Part shown: positions 34,265 to 42,478 of the stretch, in pieces
Numbering within the stretch: position 1 is the first letter of the stretch
How the letters are laid out: every line of letters begins with the position of its first letter
Notes under the pieces: generated by a model
Databases searched by the model: none
What the model saw: the letters and a program-made list of their open reading frames with translations, nothing else
Told to the model about the DNA's origin: nothing
Made by a program: the position numbers and the translations under genes
Assembly: GCA_041687675.1 (NCBI GenBank)
Contig: JAWLBM010000004.1
Coordinates: 62,001 to 126,000 of the forward strand
DNA length: 64,000 bases
Source of the DNA: JAWLBM01 sp041687675
GTDB lineage: Bacteria; Pseudomonadota; Alphaproteobacteria; Rhizobiales; Pleomorphomonadaceae
Direction: 5' to 3'

Positions 34265-34633
34265 ATGAATGCGCCAGAATGGATTAAACCCGCAGCTTGG
34301 GGCGTCGTTGGTGGCGCGATAGCTGCGATCATTGTTGGTTTCGCTTGGGGCGGCTGGGTAACCGGAGGAACGGCCACCCAGATGGCTGCGACGAGTGCCG
34401 AGTCGGCCGTCGTCCAAGCCTTCACGCCACTTTGCGTGTCCAAGGCGGAGCAGGAGCCGGACCAGCTGGTTCTGCTCAAGGAGGCGAGCAGTTGGCAGCG
34501 CGACGATTTCGTCGTCGAGGCCGGCTGGGTCGACAACGTGAACGAGAAGTTCCGGGGCGACGTCGCTCGAGCTTGCGCGATCGCCGTCGTGGAGGCCATG
34601 GAAGCAGGCGCGGCGGCCGCGCCCGCCAGCTGA
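34265..34633 (+). CDS. Small conserved membrane-anchored hypothetical protein
   Basis: This 122-residue protein has one N-terminal membrane segment with many glycines (WGVVGGAIAAIIVGFAWGGW) and a soluble remainder: SAVVQAFTPLCVSKAEQEPD, SWQRDDFVVEAGW and VARACA. The pattern belongs to a recurrent uncharacterised alphaproteobacterial family with two conserved Cys. Strong Shine-Dalgarno AGAGGAG and an AT-rich promoter region precede it. Function unknown, probably inner-membrane with the Cys-containing part in the periplasm. Confidence 0.75.
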   Translation: MNAPEWIKPAAWGVVGGAIAAIIVGFAWGGWVTGGTATQMAATSAESAVVQAFTPLCVSKAEQEPDQLVLLKEASSWQRDDFVVEAGWVDNVNEKFRGDVARACAIAVVEAMEAGAAAAPAS

Positions 34634-34720
34634 TCCTTGAAGCCGCACGCCCTGCCGCCGGGGTCGTGAATCGTCCCGTCGGCGGGGAAGAGGCGCAATG
34701 CGCGGGTCGGACGTCGGCCA

Positions 34721-34950
34721 CGCTGGGAGACCCTCGGCGAGAGCCTGGTGCTGCTGCGCGGCGCCGGCATCCCGGCGGAGACAGCGGTCAGCCTGATCGC
34801 GGAGAGTTCGGCCGGCCCGACGGTGCTGAAGAACCGCGCCCGGGTGGTGGTCGACACCCTGAACGGGGCCGAGACCCGCCGGGCACCTTCGATGTCCGCG
34901 GCCTCGAGAAGGACCTCCTGCTGGCGCGGATGCTCGCCTCGGCGAAGTAG
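34721..34950 (+). pseudogene. Remnant of a 3-hydroxyisobutyrate-dehydrogenase-family gene
   Basis: One frame gives ETLGESLVLLRGAGIPAETA then VSLIAESSAGPTVLKNRARV. After a frame change near 34875 the second frame gives TFDVRGLEKDLLLARMLASA and a stop. Together these match the C-terminal helical domain of HIBADH-type dehydrogenases (catalytic-domain pattern SSxGxxVLxNR, then LxxKDLxLA). The N-terminal Rossmann domain is missing. It is a frameshifted, 5'-deleted remnant. Confidence 0.55.
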
Positions 34951-34993
34951 CCCTGAAGCGCGGGACGACGCGCCGGGCCGACGGTCCGGCGCG

Positions 34994-36424
34994 TCATCGG
35001 CCGGCCATCTCCTCCATCGCGCCGAAGTCCGGGAGCGCCGCGGAGGCGAAGCCGGGGACGTCGAGCGAGCCGATCGCCAGGTCGCCGCCGCGGATGGCGA
35101 GCCGGACGCGGCCGTCCTGCAGGTGGTAGAGGTCCGGGTGCCCCGCGAGGAAGGCGGCCTGCTCGGCGGGCGGCGCCCCGGCGAAGCCGTCGACATAATG
35201 GTGGCCGTTCCGCTCCACATGGCCGAGGCCGAGCAGCGACACCAGTGCCAGGTCCTGCTGCACCGCCAGTCCCGCCTGGCCGGTCAGGTCCTCGCCGGAC
35301 AGGAAGTAGCTGGCGCCGCCGCCTTGCGCGTTCCATAAGGCCGCGCGCGCGGCGTTGACGAGCGAGCGGTAGATCCCCTTGCAGGTCTTCGACGACACCC
35401 CCGCGTAGCCGAGGCGGCGCGCCTTCGGGAAGGCATCGAGGTCCGCGTCGGCCTCGTCGATGATCACCGGCCGCTCCGCGGCGAGGGCGTCCACGGGCTC
35501 CTCGAAGGTGCGCGCCCGCGCGATCGGCTGCTCGATGTAGGCGACGGCGGCGGCGAGGCGGCCGAGGGAGGGCTCGGCGCGGATGCGACGCCACAGCTCC
35601 AGCACCGCCTCGGCGGAGCCATACTGCTCGTTGCCGTCGAGAGTCGCCCGGTAGCCGTCCGGGATCCGGGAAAGGACGGCCGCGATCGCTGCAAGGCGCG
35701 CGACGTCCGCCTCGAGGTCGCCCGAGACCTTCAGCTTGAACCAGCGGTGCCCGTAGGTTGCGATGATTTCCTCGAGCGTCGCCGGCAGGCCGTCGGCGGG
35801 TCGCTCGCGTCCGGCGAGGTCGGCCGCGGTCAGCGGATCGACCAGCCCCACCGTATGGCGGGCCGCGATCCGGTCGGACCATCCGAGCCCGTCGAGGAAG
35901 CCGCCGAGGTCGAAGCCGGCGAGGTCCGGCGCGATGCGCGCGTCGGCCGCCAGCCCGACGGCGTTCGAGCGCACGAGGCGCTGGAACGACATCCCCGTGC
36001 CCCGGCCGATCGCGTCCAGCACCGCCCGGTCGATCAGGGCCGGCCCGAAGGCGGCGACGAGCGGGTTCAGCCCCTCCGCGGCCGCGGTCGCGACCTGCTC
36101 CGGATGGCGCTCGGCGAAATGGCCGAAGGCGCTCAGCGCCGGCCCGCCGAGGCTCAGGTCGCGGGCGATGGCGAGGCTCCGGCGGAGCTGGTCGACGTTC
36201 TGCTCGTTGCTGAGCGCCGGGTCCTTGTCGAACCACTTCGGCACCATCAGTTCCGCCGCCGCGCCGGTCGAGACGGTCCCGGAGGGCAGCTCGACCGTCA
36301 CCCGCACGAAGGCCTGCGGCGTCTCGGTGAGGGTCACGACGCCGAAGCGGAACGGCATCCTGAGCTTCACCGGGCGTTCGAAGAGGTCGATGGCGCGGAT
36401 GCGCACGCGCAGCGGATCACTCAC
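34994..36424 (-). CDS. Enolase-superfamily enzyme (mandelate racemase/muconate cycloisomerase type)
   Basis: This 476-residue protein has the enolase-superfamily barrel: the Lys pair in WFKLKVSGD, metal ligands in TLDGNEQ, YIEQP and PVIIDEAD, and a second-base Lys in SSKTCKGIYRS. It is about 100 residues longer than a typical mandelate racemase. It probably dehydrates or isomerises a sugar acid or similar carboxylate. It is encoded on the same strand just downstream of TetR and the TctABC genes, 25 bases apart, so it may belong to that operon, and tricarboxylate/acid import fits such a substrate. Confidence 0.82.
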   Translation of the reverse strand: MSDPLRVRIRAIDLFERPVKLRMPFRFGVVTLTETPQAFVRVTVELPSGTVSTGAAAELMVPKWFDKDPALSNEQNVDQLRRSLAIARDLSLGGPALSAFGHFAERHPEQVATAAAEGLNPLVAAFGPALIDRAVLDAIGRGTGMSFQRLVRSNAVGLAADARIAPDLAGFDLGGFLDGLGWSDRIAARHTVGLVDPLTAADLAGRERPADGLPATLEEIIATYGHRWFKLKVSGDLEADVARLAAIAAVLSRIPDGYRATLDGNEQYGSAEAVLELWRRIRAEPSLGRLAAAVAYIEQPIARARTFEEPVDALAAERPVIIDEADADLDAFPKARRLGYAGVSSKTCKGIYRSLVNAARAALWNAQGGGASYFLSGEDLTGQAGLAVQQDLALVSLLGLGHVERNGHHYVDGFAGAPPAEQAAFLAGHPDLYHLQDGRVRLAIRGGDLAIGSLDVPGFASAALPDFGAMEEMAGR

Positions 36425-36449
36425 GGTACTGTCTCCCGTTCGGGCGGGC

Positions 36450-37094
36450 TCAGGCGCGCAGGTAGCCGAGGATCACCTCCTCGACGTGGGTCCTGCGGGC
36501 GGCGATGGCCTCCTCCGAGCCCAGCGGCACGTCGAAGATCACCGACAGCGTGTGCTGGTTGGAGAAGTAGAAGTAGCCGAGCCCGGCGATGGATATGTAG
36601 AGGTTCACCGGGTCGACGCCGCCCCGGAAGATGCCCGCCTTCTGGCCCGCGGCGAGGATGGTGCGGATCTGCGTCACGATCGGCGAGTGGAGGCTCCGGA
36701 TCTCGGAGATGCTGCGGACGAACTGGGCCCTGAGGATGTTCTCCGTGGAGAGCAGGCGGATGAACCACGGATTGGCCCGGAAGTGGTCGAAGGTGAAGCG
36801 GACGAGCCGCCGCATCGCCTCGTCCGGCGGCAGGGTGCCGAGGTTGAGCTTGCTCTCGCCCTCGCGGATCTCCCGGTAGGCGTCGAGCAGCACGGCCGCG
36901 TAGAGCTCGTCCTTGTTGCCGAGGTAGTGGTAGATCAGCCGCTTGTTGGCCGCGGCCCGCTCGGCGATGCGGTCTACCCTGGCGCCGCCGTAGCCGTGCT
37001 CGCAGAACTCCTCCCGCGCGGCCACCAGGATGTCCCGCTTGGTGACCTCCGGGTTGCGCGGGCGCTGGCGCCGGCGCGGCGCCGCCTCCTCCAC
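36450..37094 (-). CDS. TetR/AcrR-family transcriptional regulator
   Basis: This 214-residue regulator is placed at the GTG that overlaps the TctA stop by one base (TAGTG); a TTG ten codons upstream is possible. The N-terminal HTH is ILVAAREEFCEHGYGGARVD followed by IAERAAANKRLIYHYLGNKD. The C-terminal domain resembles the TetR C-terminal class with FIRLLSTENILRAQFVRSI. It is the last or next-to-last gene of the tctCBA operon. Two TetR-like palindromes upstream of tctC and in the divergent gap at 41242-41261 are its likely sites. Confidence 0.9.
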   Translation of the reverse strand: MEEAAPRRRQRPRNPEVTKRDILVAAREEFCEHGYGGARVDRIAERAAANKRLIYHYLGNKDELYAAVLLDAYREIREGESKLNLGTLPPDEAMRRLVRFTFDHFRANPWFIRLLSTENILRAQFVRSISEIRSLHSPIVTQIRTILAAGQKAGIFRGGVDPVNLYISIAGLGYFYFSNQHTLSVIFDVPLGSEEAIAARRTHVEEVILGYLRA

Positions 37095-38620
37095 TACCGC
37101 GTCTGCGACCTTGCCGATGGCCAAAACCGCCTCCCGATCCCTGCGACCGCCCGCCGGATGGCGGGAATGCTGAGCATGACCGTCAGCGCGATCACGACGA
37201 AGAAGAGCATGCTGATGGGCCGCGTGAAGAACGGGCTCAGGTCGCCGTCGCTGAGGCTGAGGCCCCGGCGGAGGTTCTTGTCCATCAGCTCGCCGAGGAT
37301 GATGCCGAGCACCAGCGGCGCCATCGGGTACTTCATCCGGCGCAGGAGGAAGCCGACGACGCCGAAGAAGAGCATCACCCAGACGTCGAACATGCGCTGG
37401 GTGATCGCGTAGGGGCCGATCACGCAGAGCACGAACACCACCGGCATCAGCCGCTCCCGCGGGATCCGGAGCACCATGAGCAGCGGCCGCGTGAGCAGCA
37501 GTCCGAACACGGTGATGCCGATGGTGGCGAAGAGCAGCATGGCGACGATCGAGTACACGAACATCGGCTGCTCGGTCATGATCATCGGGCCGGGCCGGAC
37601 GCCGTGGATGAACAGCGCGGCGATCAGCACCGCTGCGGGGGCGGAGCCGGGGACCGCGAGGGTCAGCGCAGGTATCAGCGCCCCGGGCACGACGGCGCTG
37701 TTGCCGGTCTCGGCCGCCGTCAGGCCGTCGATGGAGCCCTTGCCGAACTCCTCCGGCTTGCGGCTCAGCCGGCGGGCGGCGGCGTAGGAGGCCCAGGCGC
37801 CGATGTCCTCGCCGACGCCGGGCAGGACGCCGACGAAGGTGCCGATCACCCCGGAGCGGAGCGCGGTGAACTTGTAGCGCCACACGTCCGCGATGCGGGG
37901 CAGCACCCGGTCCACGGTGCCGGCGACCAGCTGGGCGCGGCGCTCGTACATCACGTTCAGCACCTCGGCGAAGCCGAAGGCGCCGACCATCGCCGGGATC
38001 AGCCCGATGCCGCCGGCCAGTTCGCTGAATCCGAAGGTGAAGCGGACGTGGGCGTGGATCCCCTCCATGCCGACCATGGCGACCATCAGGCCGAGGATGC
38101 CGGCGATGTAGCCCTTCAGCGGCGACCCGGCCGCGGTCAGCTGGCCGGAGATGATGACGCCGAACAGCGCCAGCCAGAAGAATTCGTAGGAATGGAAGTC
38201 GAGGGCGATGTCGGCGAGGACCGGCGCCGTCGCGGCCAGGAAGAAGATGCCGACGACGGTGCCGATGGCCGAGGAGGTGGTGGCGATCCCCATGGCGTAG
38301 CCGGCCCGGCCGGCGCGCGCCAGCGGATAGCCGTCGAGCGTCGTCGCGGCGCTCGCCGGGGTGCCGGGGATGTTGAGCAGGATGGCGCTGCGGCTGCCGC
38401 CGTAGATCGACCCGACGTACATGCAGACGAGTGCGAGGATCGCCTGCTCGGCGCCCATCCGGTAGGTCAGCGTCGTCAAGAGCGCGACGCCCATGGTCGC
38501 GGTCAGTCCCGGCAACGTCCCCATGATGATGCCGAGCAGCACCGACCATGCGGCCGTGAAGATGGACTGCACCGACGTCAGCGCGACGATCGCATCGAAG
38601 AAGAGCTGGAGGCCTTGCAT
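37094..38620 (-). CDS. Tripartite tricarboxylate transporter, large membrane subunit (TctA)
   Basis: This 508-residue protein has about 12 membrane spans and the TctA blocks LLGIIMGTLPGLTATMGVAL, ILLNIPGTPASAATTLDGYP and GVLPGVGEDIGAW. It is the large integral subunit of a tripartite tricarboxylate transporter, which imports carboxylates with an ion gradient. Gene order tctC-tctB-tctA is complete here, followed by TetR. Confidence 0.93.
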   Translation of the reverse strand: MQGLQLFFDAIVALTSVQSIFTAAWSVLLGIIMGTLPGLTATMGVALLTTLTYRMGAEQAILALVCMYVGSIYGGSRSAILLNIPGTPASAATTLDGYPLARAGRAGYAMGIATTSSAIGTVVGIFFLAATAPVLADIALDFHSYEFFWLALFGVIISGQLTAAGSPLKGYIAGILGLMVAMVGMEGIHAHVRFTFGFSELAGGIGLIPAMVGAFGFAEVLNVMYERRAQLVAGTVDRVLPRIADVWRYKFTALRSGVIGTFVGVLPGVGEDIGAWASYAAARRLSRKPEEFGKGSIDGLTAAETGNSAVVPGALIPALTLAVPGSAPAAVLIAALFIHGVRPGPMIMTEQPMFVYSIVAMLLFATIGITVFGLLLTRPLLMVLRIPRERLMPVVFVLCVIGPYAITQRMFDVWVMLFFGVVGFLLRRMKYPMAPLVLGIILGELMDKNLRRGLSLSDGDLSPFFTRPISMLFFVVIALTVMLSIPAIRRAVAGIGRRFWPSARSQTR

Positions 38621-38638
38621 CTTGGTTCCCGCGACCGC

Positions 38639-39148
38639 TCAGGGCAGGCGCACCAGAAAGAGTTCGCTGAAGGCGTAGGAGATGGCGAGGCCCGCCCCGA
38701 GCCCGATGCCGGCCGCCCACAGGAGGTTGACCAGCCGGGCCCTGCCGCTTTCCGCGTCTGGCCACTCGAACACGGCGATGAAGGCGGCCACGAAGAGGCT
38801 CGTCGCGAGCCAGAAGGGCAGCCAGCCGACGAGCACCAGCGCATAGGCGAGACAGAGGCCGGTCGCGACCGCGAGGTTGCCCGGCGAGCCGTCGCCGGCC
38901 GCTTCCCCCTCCGCGCCGGCCGCGGCGGCGCGGCGGCGCGCCCGCACGGCGCCGGCGATCAGCAGCGCGCTGCAGAGGGCAAGCGCGACGCCGAGCAGGC
39001 CCGGCAGCAGCCCGGGGGCGGTGAGCGGGTGGATCTGGCGGATCTCGAGCCGGTCCATCGTCCACGCCCCGTAGATCAGGGCGACGGCGAGCGCGAACAG
39101 GATCACGCCCGTGACGAGGTCTGCAGTCGCCGCGCGGGGTGCGGTCAT
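38639..39148 (-). CDS. Tripartite tricarboxylate transporter, small membrane subunit (TctB)
   Basis: This 169-residue protein has four membrane segments (LVTGVILFALAVALIYGAW first, LLWAAGIGLGAGLAISYAFS last) and the TctB start pattern. A charged loop AGAEGEAAGDGSPGN separates spans two and three. It lies 18 bases before the TctA gene and completes the membrane part of the transporter. Confidence 0.9.
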   Translation of the reverse strand: MTAPRAATADLVTGVILFALAVALIYGAWTMDRLEIRQIHPLTAPGLLPGLLGVALALCSALLIAGAVRARRRAAAAGAEGEAAGDGSPGNLAVATGLCLAYALVLVGWLPFWLATSLFVAAFIAVFEWPDAESGRARLVNLLWAAGIGLGAGLAISYAFSELFLVRLP

Positions 39149-39202
39149 CGGCCTCTCCGGAAGGAAGGCCCGGCCGCGCGCGGCGGCCGGGCCCTCATGG
39201 CC

Positions 39203-40222
39203 TCACTTGGCCGTGCCGGCCGCGCAGTCGATGCCGATCTCGCTCGGCGGAACGACGGCCTCGCCGCGGTCCACCCGGGCGCAGGCCTCGGCGATGATCA
39301 CCGGCATCGCCTTCTCGAGGGCGGCCTCGCCATAGGCCGGGGAGAACACCGCGCCGCGCTCGCGAGCGTAGGTCTTGAACTCCTCGGAGTTCATGATCTT
39401 CTCCTCCCAGACCTTGTCCATGGTGTCATAGACCTCCTGGGGGGCGCCGGCCGGGATCAGGATGCCGAAGTAGTCCGGGGCGATGTGCATGTCCGGAAGC
39501 CAGTTGGTGATCGGCGGGATCGGATCGATGCCCTCGATCTCCAGCGGCTCGGTGGAGAGCGCCGCCAGCGGCCGCAGCTTGCCGCCCTTGATCAGCTCGG
39601 CCTGCTCGGAGGCGAGCTGGGTGGTCGCCTGGGCCTCGCCGCCCGCGGTGGCGATGGCCGCCGGCCCGCCGCCGTCATAGGAGATCATCCGGCCCTCGCC
39701 GCCGGCCGCCGCCTGGATCGCGGCGAGCGCCATGCCGCCGGAGGAGTTGACGCCGGCGGTCGCGACGGTCGGCTGCTCCGGGCCCTTCATGGCCTCGAGG
39801 AACTCGCCCATGTCCTGCCAGGGAGAATCCGGGTGGACGCTGATCACCGGCACGTTGGCGACGTGCAGGTAGATCCGGTAGTCGTCGATCGAGGTGCCGG
39901 GCACGAGGCCGGTGACCGCGTAGGTGGCGTTGTTGGCGACCGCGTTGGCCGTCCAGGTGTAGCCGTCGCGCGGGGCGGCGAGCGCCGCCTGCGTGCCGGT
40001 GGCGCCCGACGCGCCCGGCTGGTTGACGACGACCACCGGCTGGCCGAGCGCCTCCTCGAGGAGCGGCGCGGCGACGCGGGTGACCTGGTCGGTCGATCCG
40101 CCCGCCGACCACGGCACGATGATGTTGATGGGCCGGTCCGGCTGCCACTCCTGGGCCTGGGCGGTACCGGCCAGGACCAGCGCGCAAGCCGCGGCGGCCG
40201 TGGAAATCGCAAGACGCTTCAT
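39203..40222 (-). CDS. Tripartite tricarboxylate transporter substrate-binding protein (TctC/Bug)
   Basis: This 339-residue periplasmic Bug-family protein has signal peptide STAAAACALVLAGTAQA and the mature-end pattern WQPDRPINIIVPWSAGGSTD. The family block QPGASGATGTQAALAAPRDG follows. Bug proteins bind carboxylates or other small molecules. It starts the tct operon; an AT-rich 20-bp palindrome lies about 80 bases upstream of its ATG. Confidence 0.92.
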   Translation of the reverse strand: MKRLAISTAAAACALVLAGTAQAQEWQPDRPINIIVPWSAGGSTDQVTRVAAPLLEEALGQPVVVVNQPGASGATGTQAALAAPRDGYTWTANAVANNATYAVTGLVPGTSIDDYRIYLHVANVPVISVHPDSPWQDMGEFLEAMKGPEQPTVATAGVNSSGGMALAAIQAAAGGEGRMISYDGGGPAAIATAGGEAQATTQLASEQAELIKGGKLRPLAALSTEPLEIEGIDPIPPITNWLPDMHIAPDYFGILIPAGAPQEVYDTMDKVWEEKIMNSEEFKTYARERGAVFSPAYGEAALEKAMPVIIAEACARVDRGEAVVPPSEIGIDCAAGTAK

Positions 40223-40302
40223 CCGTGATCCTCCCTTGAACATATGTCCGGCCCTCCTCGGGGCCGTTGCGGCGGATGGTAGGGGACAACCGTCGCCGCT
40301 GT

Positions 40303-40322
40303 AAATAACCAATTGGTTATTT
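40303..40322. promoter_or_regulatory. Perfect 20-bp palindrome, probable TetR operator of the tct operon
   Basis: AAATAACCAATTGGTTATTT is a perfect 20-base palindrome 81 bases upstream of the tctC start. It overlaps the stop codon of the neighbouring isomerase gene. Length and symmetry fit a TetR dimer. A related site (AAGTAACCAGTCTGTTACTT) occurs at 41242-41261. Confidence 0.7.
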
Positions 40323-41195
40323 TGAATTACGTTCCGCCGGGACGAGTTCGGAAAGCCCGCGGACGTAGCCCGCCGAGAAGGCGGCGGAGCCGAGCCCGTC
40401 GGGTTCGTAGACGAAGGGCTCGACGGCGACGGTGCCGCGGTAGTCCCGCTCCACGAGCACCCGCACGAGGTCGACCAGCTGCTCGGGACCCTGGCCCGGC
40501 GCCTTCCGGTTGACGGCGTTGATCTGCACGTGCGCGATGCGCCCATCGGCAAGGCCGCGATCGAGGACCTCCGCAACCGGCAGGCTCTCCGCCTGGCCGG
40601 CCGCCGAGGCGTCGAGCATGGTGGCAAGGCCCGGGCCGCCGATCTCGTCGAGCACCCCGACGGCCTCGGCCACGGTGCGGATGAAGTTCGCCTCCGCGAG
40701 CGGCTCGATGCACCAGAGGAGGCCGGCGCCGGCGGCCTGCTCGCCCGCGCGGGCGAAGTGGTCGAGCGCCAGGCGGCGGGCCTCCTCGCGCGCCGGGCCC
40801 TCGTCCGGCAGCCAGCGCTGCCGCGGCGAGCCGTGCACCAGCACGCTGCCGCCGAGATCCCGGCAGAGGCGGACGAGCGCCTCCATCACCTCCGCCGTCC
40901 GGCGGCGGACGTCCGGGCCCGGATCGGTGATCGACAGGCCCTCCGGCGAGACGAGCAGCCAGTGAAGGCCGGTGATCGCGATCCCCTCCGCCTCGGCGGC
41001 GGCGCGCAGCCGGTCGACCTCGCCGGGCCGGATCTCCCGCGGATCGGGCGTGACGGTGAAGGGCGCCACCTCGAGCCCGTCGTAGCCGAGCCCGGCGGCG
41101 AGGCGGCACTGGTCGGCGAAGGCGTGCTCGCGCAGCACCTCGTTGCACAGCGAGAGCCGGAACGGGAGACCGGCGGCGCTTCGGGTCAGGCTCAT
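40317..41195 (-). CDS. Sugar phosphate isomerase/epimerase (xylose isomerase-like TIM barrel)
   Basis: This 292-residue AP-endonuclease-2-type TIM barrel (COG1082) starts MSLTRSAAGLPFRLSLCNEV; an in-frame upstream ATG is less likely because it reaches toward the operator region. Blocks GYDGLEVAPFT, GLLWCIEPLAEANFI, LATMLDASAAGQAES and IAHVQINAVN supply the metal-binding Glu, Asp and His. It probably isomerises or epimerises a keto-sugar or related compound. It is divergent from the Gfo/Idh operon and upstream of tctC on the same strand. Confidence 0.85.
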   Translation of the reverse strand: MSLTRSAAGLPFRLSLCNEVLREHAFADQCRLAAGLGYDGLEVAPFTVTPDPREIRPGEVDRLRAAAEAEGIAITGLHWLLVSPEGLSITDPGPDVRRRTAEVMEALVRLCRDLGGSVLVHGSPRQRWLPDEGPAREEARRLALDHFARAGEQAAGAGLLWCIEPLAEANFIRTVAEAVGVLDEIGGPGLATMLDASAAGQAESLPVAEVLDRGLADGRIAHVQINAVNRKAPGQGPEQLVDLVRVLVERDYRGTVAVEPFVYEPDGLGSAAFSAGYVRGLSELVPAERNSK

Positions 41196-41241
41196 CCTGC
41201 TTCTCCTGGACGACTGGGATGCAGCATGGCCCATCCTTGAC

Positions 41242-41261
41242 AAGTAACCAGTCTGTTACTT
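41242..41261. promoter_or_regulatory. Second TetR-like palindrome, in the divergent catabolic promoter
   Basis: AAGTAAC and GTTACTT form a 7-bp perfect inverted repeat with a six-base spacer. It is similar in base order to the 20-bp palindrome at 40303-40322. It lies between the divergent starts of the isomerase (41195) and the oxidoreductase (41310), so one protein could control both directions. Confidence 0.65.
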
Positions 41262-41309
41262 ATTGGATGGAGCCAGCGCGGGCAAGCCGCGAGCGAGGGA
41301 GGAGAGAGC

Positions 41310-42464
41310 ATGGCAACCCATCGTCTCGGCATCATCATGCACGGCGTGACCGGGCGCATGGGCATGAACCAGCACCTGATCCGCTCGATCCTGGCGATCA
41401 TGCGCGACGGCGGCGTGCCGCTGGCGAACGGCGACCGGGTGATGCCGGACCCGATCCTCGTCGGGCGCAATGCCGAGAAGATCGAGGCGCTGGCCAGGCG
41501 CCACGGCGTCGCCCGCTGGACGGGCGACCTCGACGCGGCCCTCGCCAATCCCGAGGACACGGTGTTCTTCGACGCCGGCACCACCCAGATGCGGCCGACG
41601 CTGGTCCGCCGGGCCATCGAGGCCGGCAAGCACGTCTATTGCGAGAAGCCGACCGCCACCAACCTCGCCGAGGCGCTGGCGATCGCCCGGCTCGCCGAGG
41701 AGCGCGGCGTCCGCAACGGCGTGGTGCAGGACAAGCTGTTCCTGCCCGGCCTGATGAAGCTCCGGATGCTGCGCGACTCAGGCTTCTTCGGCCGCATGCT
41801 GTCGGTGCGCGGCGAGTTCGGCTACTGGGTGTTCGAGGGCGACCTGCAGCCGATCCAGCGGCCGTCCTGGAACTACCGGGCCGAGGACGGCGGCGGCATC
41901 ATCCTCGACATGATCTGCCACTGGCGCTACGTGCTCGACAACGTCTTCGGCGAGGTGAAGAGCCTCTCCTGCCTCGGCGCCACCCACATCCCCAAGCGCT
42001 GGGACGAGGAGGGCCGGCCCTACGAGGCCACCGCCGACGATGCCGCCTACGCCACCTTCGAGCTCGAGGGCGGCGTCGTCGCCCAGGTCAACTCCTCCTG
42101 GACGACCCGCGTCTATCGCGACGACCTCGTCACCTTCCAGGTCGACGGCACCCACGGCTCGGCGATCGCGGGCCTGCACGGCTGCAAGATCCAGCCGCGC
42201 GTGGCGACGCCGCGGCCGGTCTGGAACCCGGACGAGAAGCGCACCGAGGACTTCTTCGACGACTGGCAGGAGATGCCGGACGTCCAGAGCTATGCAAACG
42301 GCTTCCGGCACCAGTGGGAGATGTTCATCCGCCACGTGGTGACCGGCGAGCCGTGGAAGTACACCCTTCTGGAGGGCGCGAAGGGCGTCCAGCTCGTCGA
42401 GCTGGCGATGGAGAGCTGGCGCGAGCGCCGCTGGATCGACGTGCCCCCGCTCGCGGCGCGCTGA
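41310..42464 (+). CDS. Gfo/Idh/MocA-family oxidoreductase
   Basis: This 384-residue NAD(P)-dependent sugar oxidoreductase has an N-terminal Rossmann fold (GIIMHGVTGRMGMNQHL) and the family motif YCEKPTATN with the catalytic Lys. WNYRAEDGGGIILDMICHW is the C-terminal domain block with Asp and His. It probably oxidises a sugar or cyclitol hydroxyl. It leads a three-gene operon with a DUF993 protein and a second isomerase, downstream of a TetR-like operator. Confidence 0.9.
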   Translation: MATHRLGIIMHGVTGRMGMNQHLIRSILAIMRDGGVPLANGDRVMPDPILVGRNAEKIEALARRHGVARWTGDLDAALANPEDTVFFDAGTTQMRPTLVRRAIEAGKHVYCEKPTATNLAEALAIARLAEERGVRNGVVQDKLFLPGLMKLRMLRDSGFFGRMLSVRGEFGYWVFEGDLQPIQRPSWNYRAEDGGGIILDMICHWRYVLDNVFGEVKSLSCLGATHIPKRWDEEGRPYEATADDAAYATFELEGGVVAQVNSSWTTRVYRDDLVTFQVDGTHGSAIAGLHGCKIQPRVATPRPVWNPDEKRTEDFFDDWQEMPDVQSYANGFRHQWEMFIRHVVTGEPWKYTLLEGAKGVQLVELAMESWRERRWIDVPPLAAR

Positions 42465-42478
42465 AAGGGAGACCCGAC

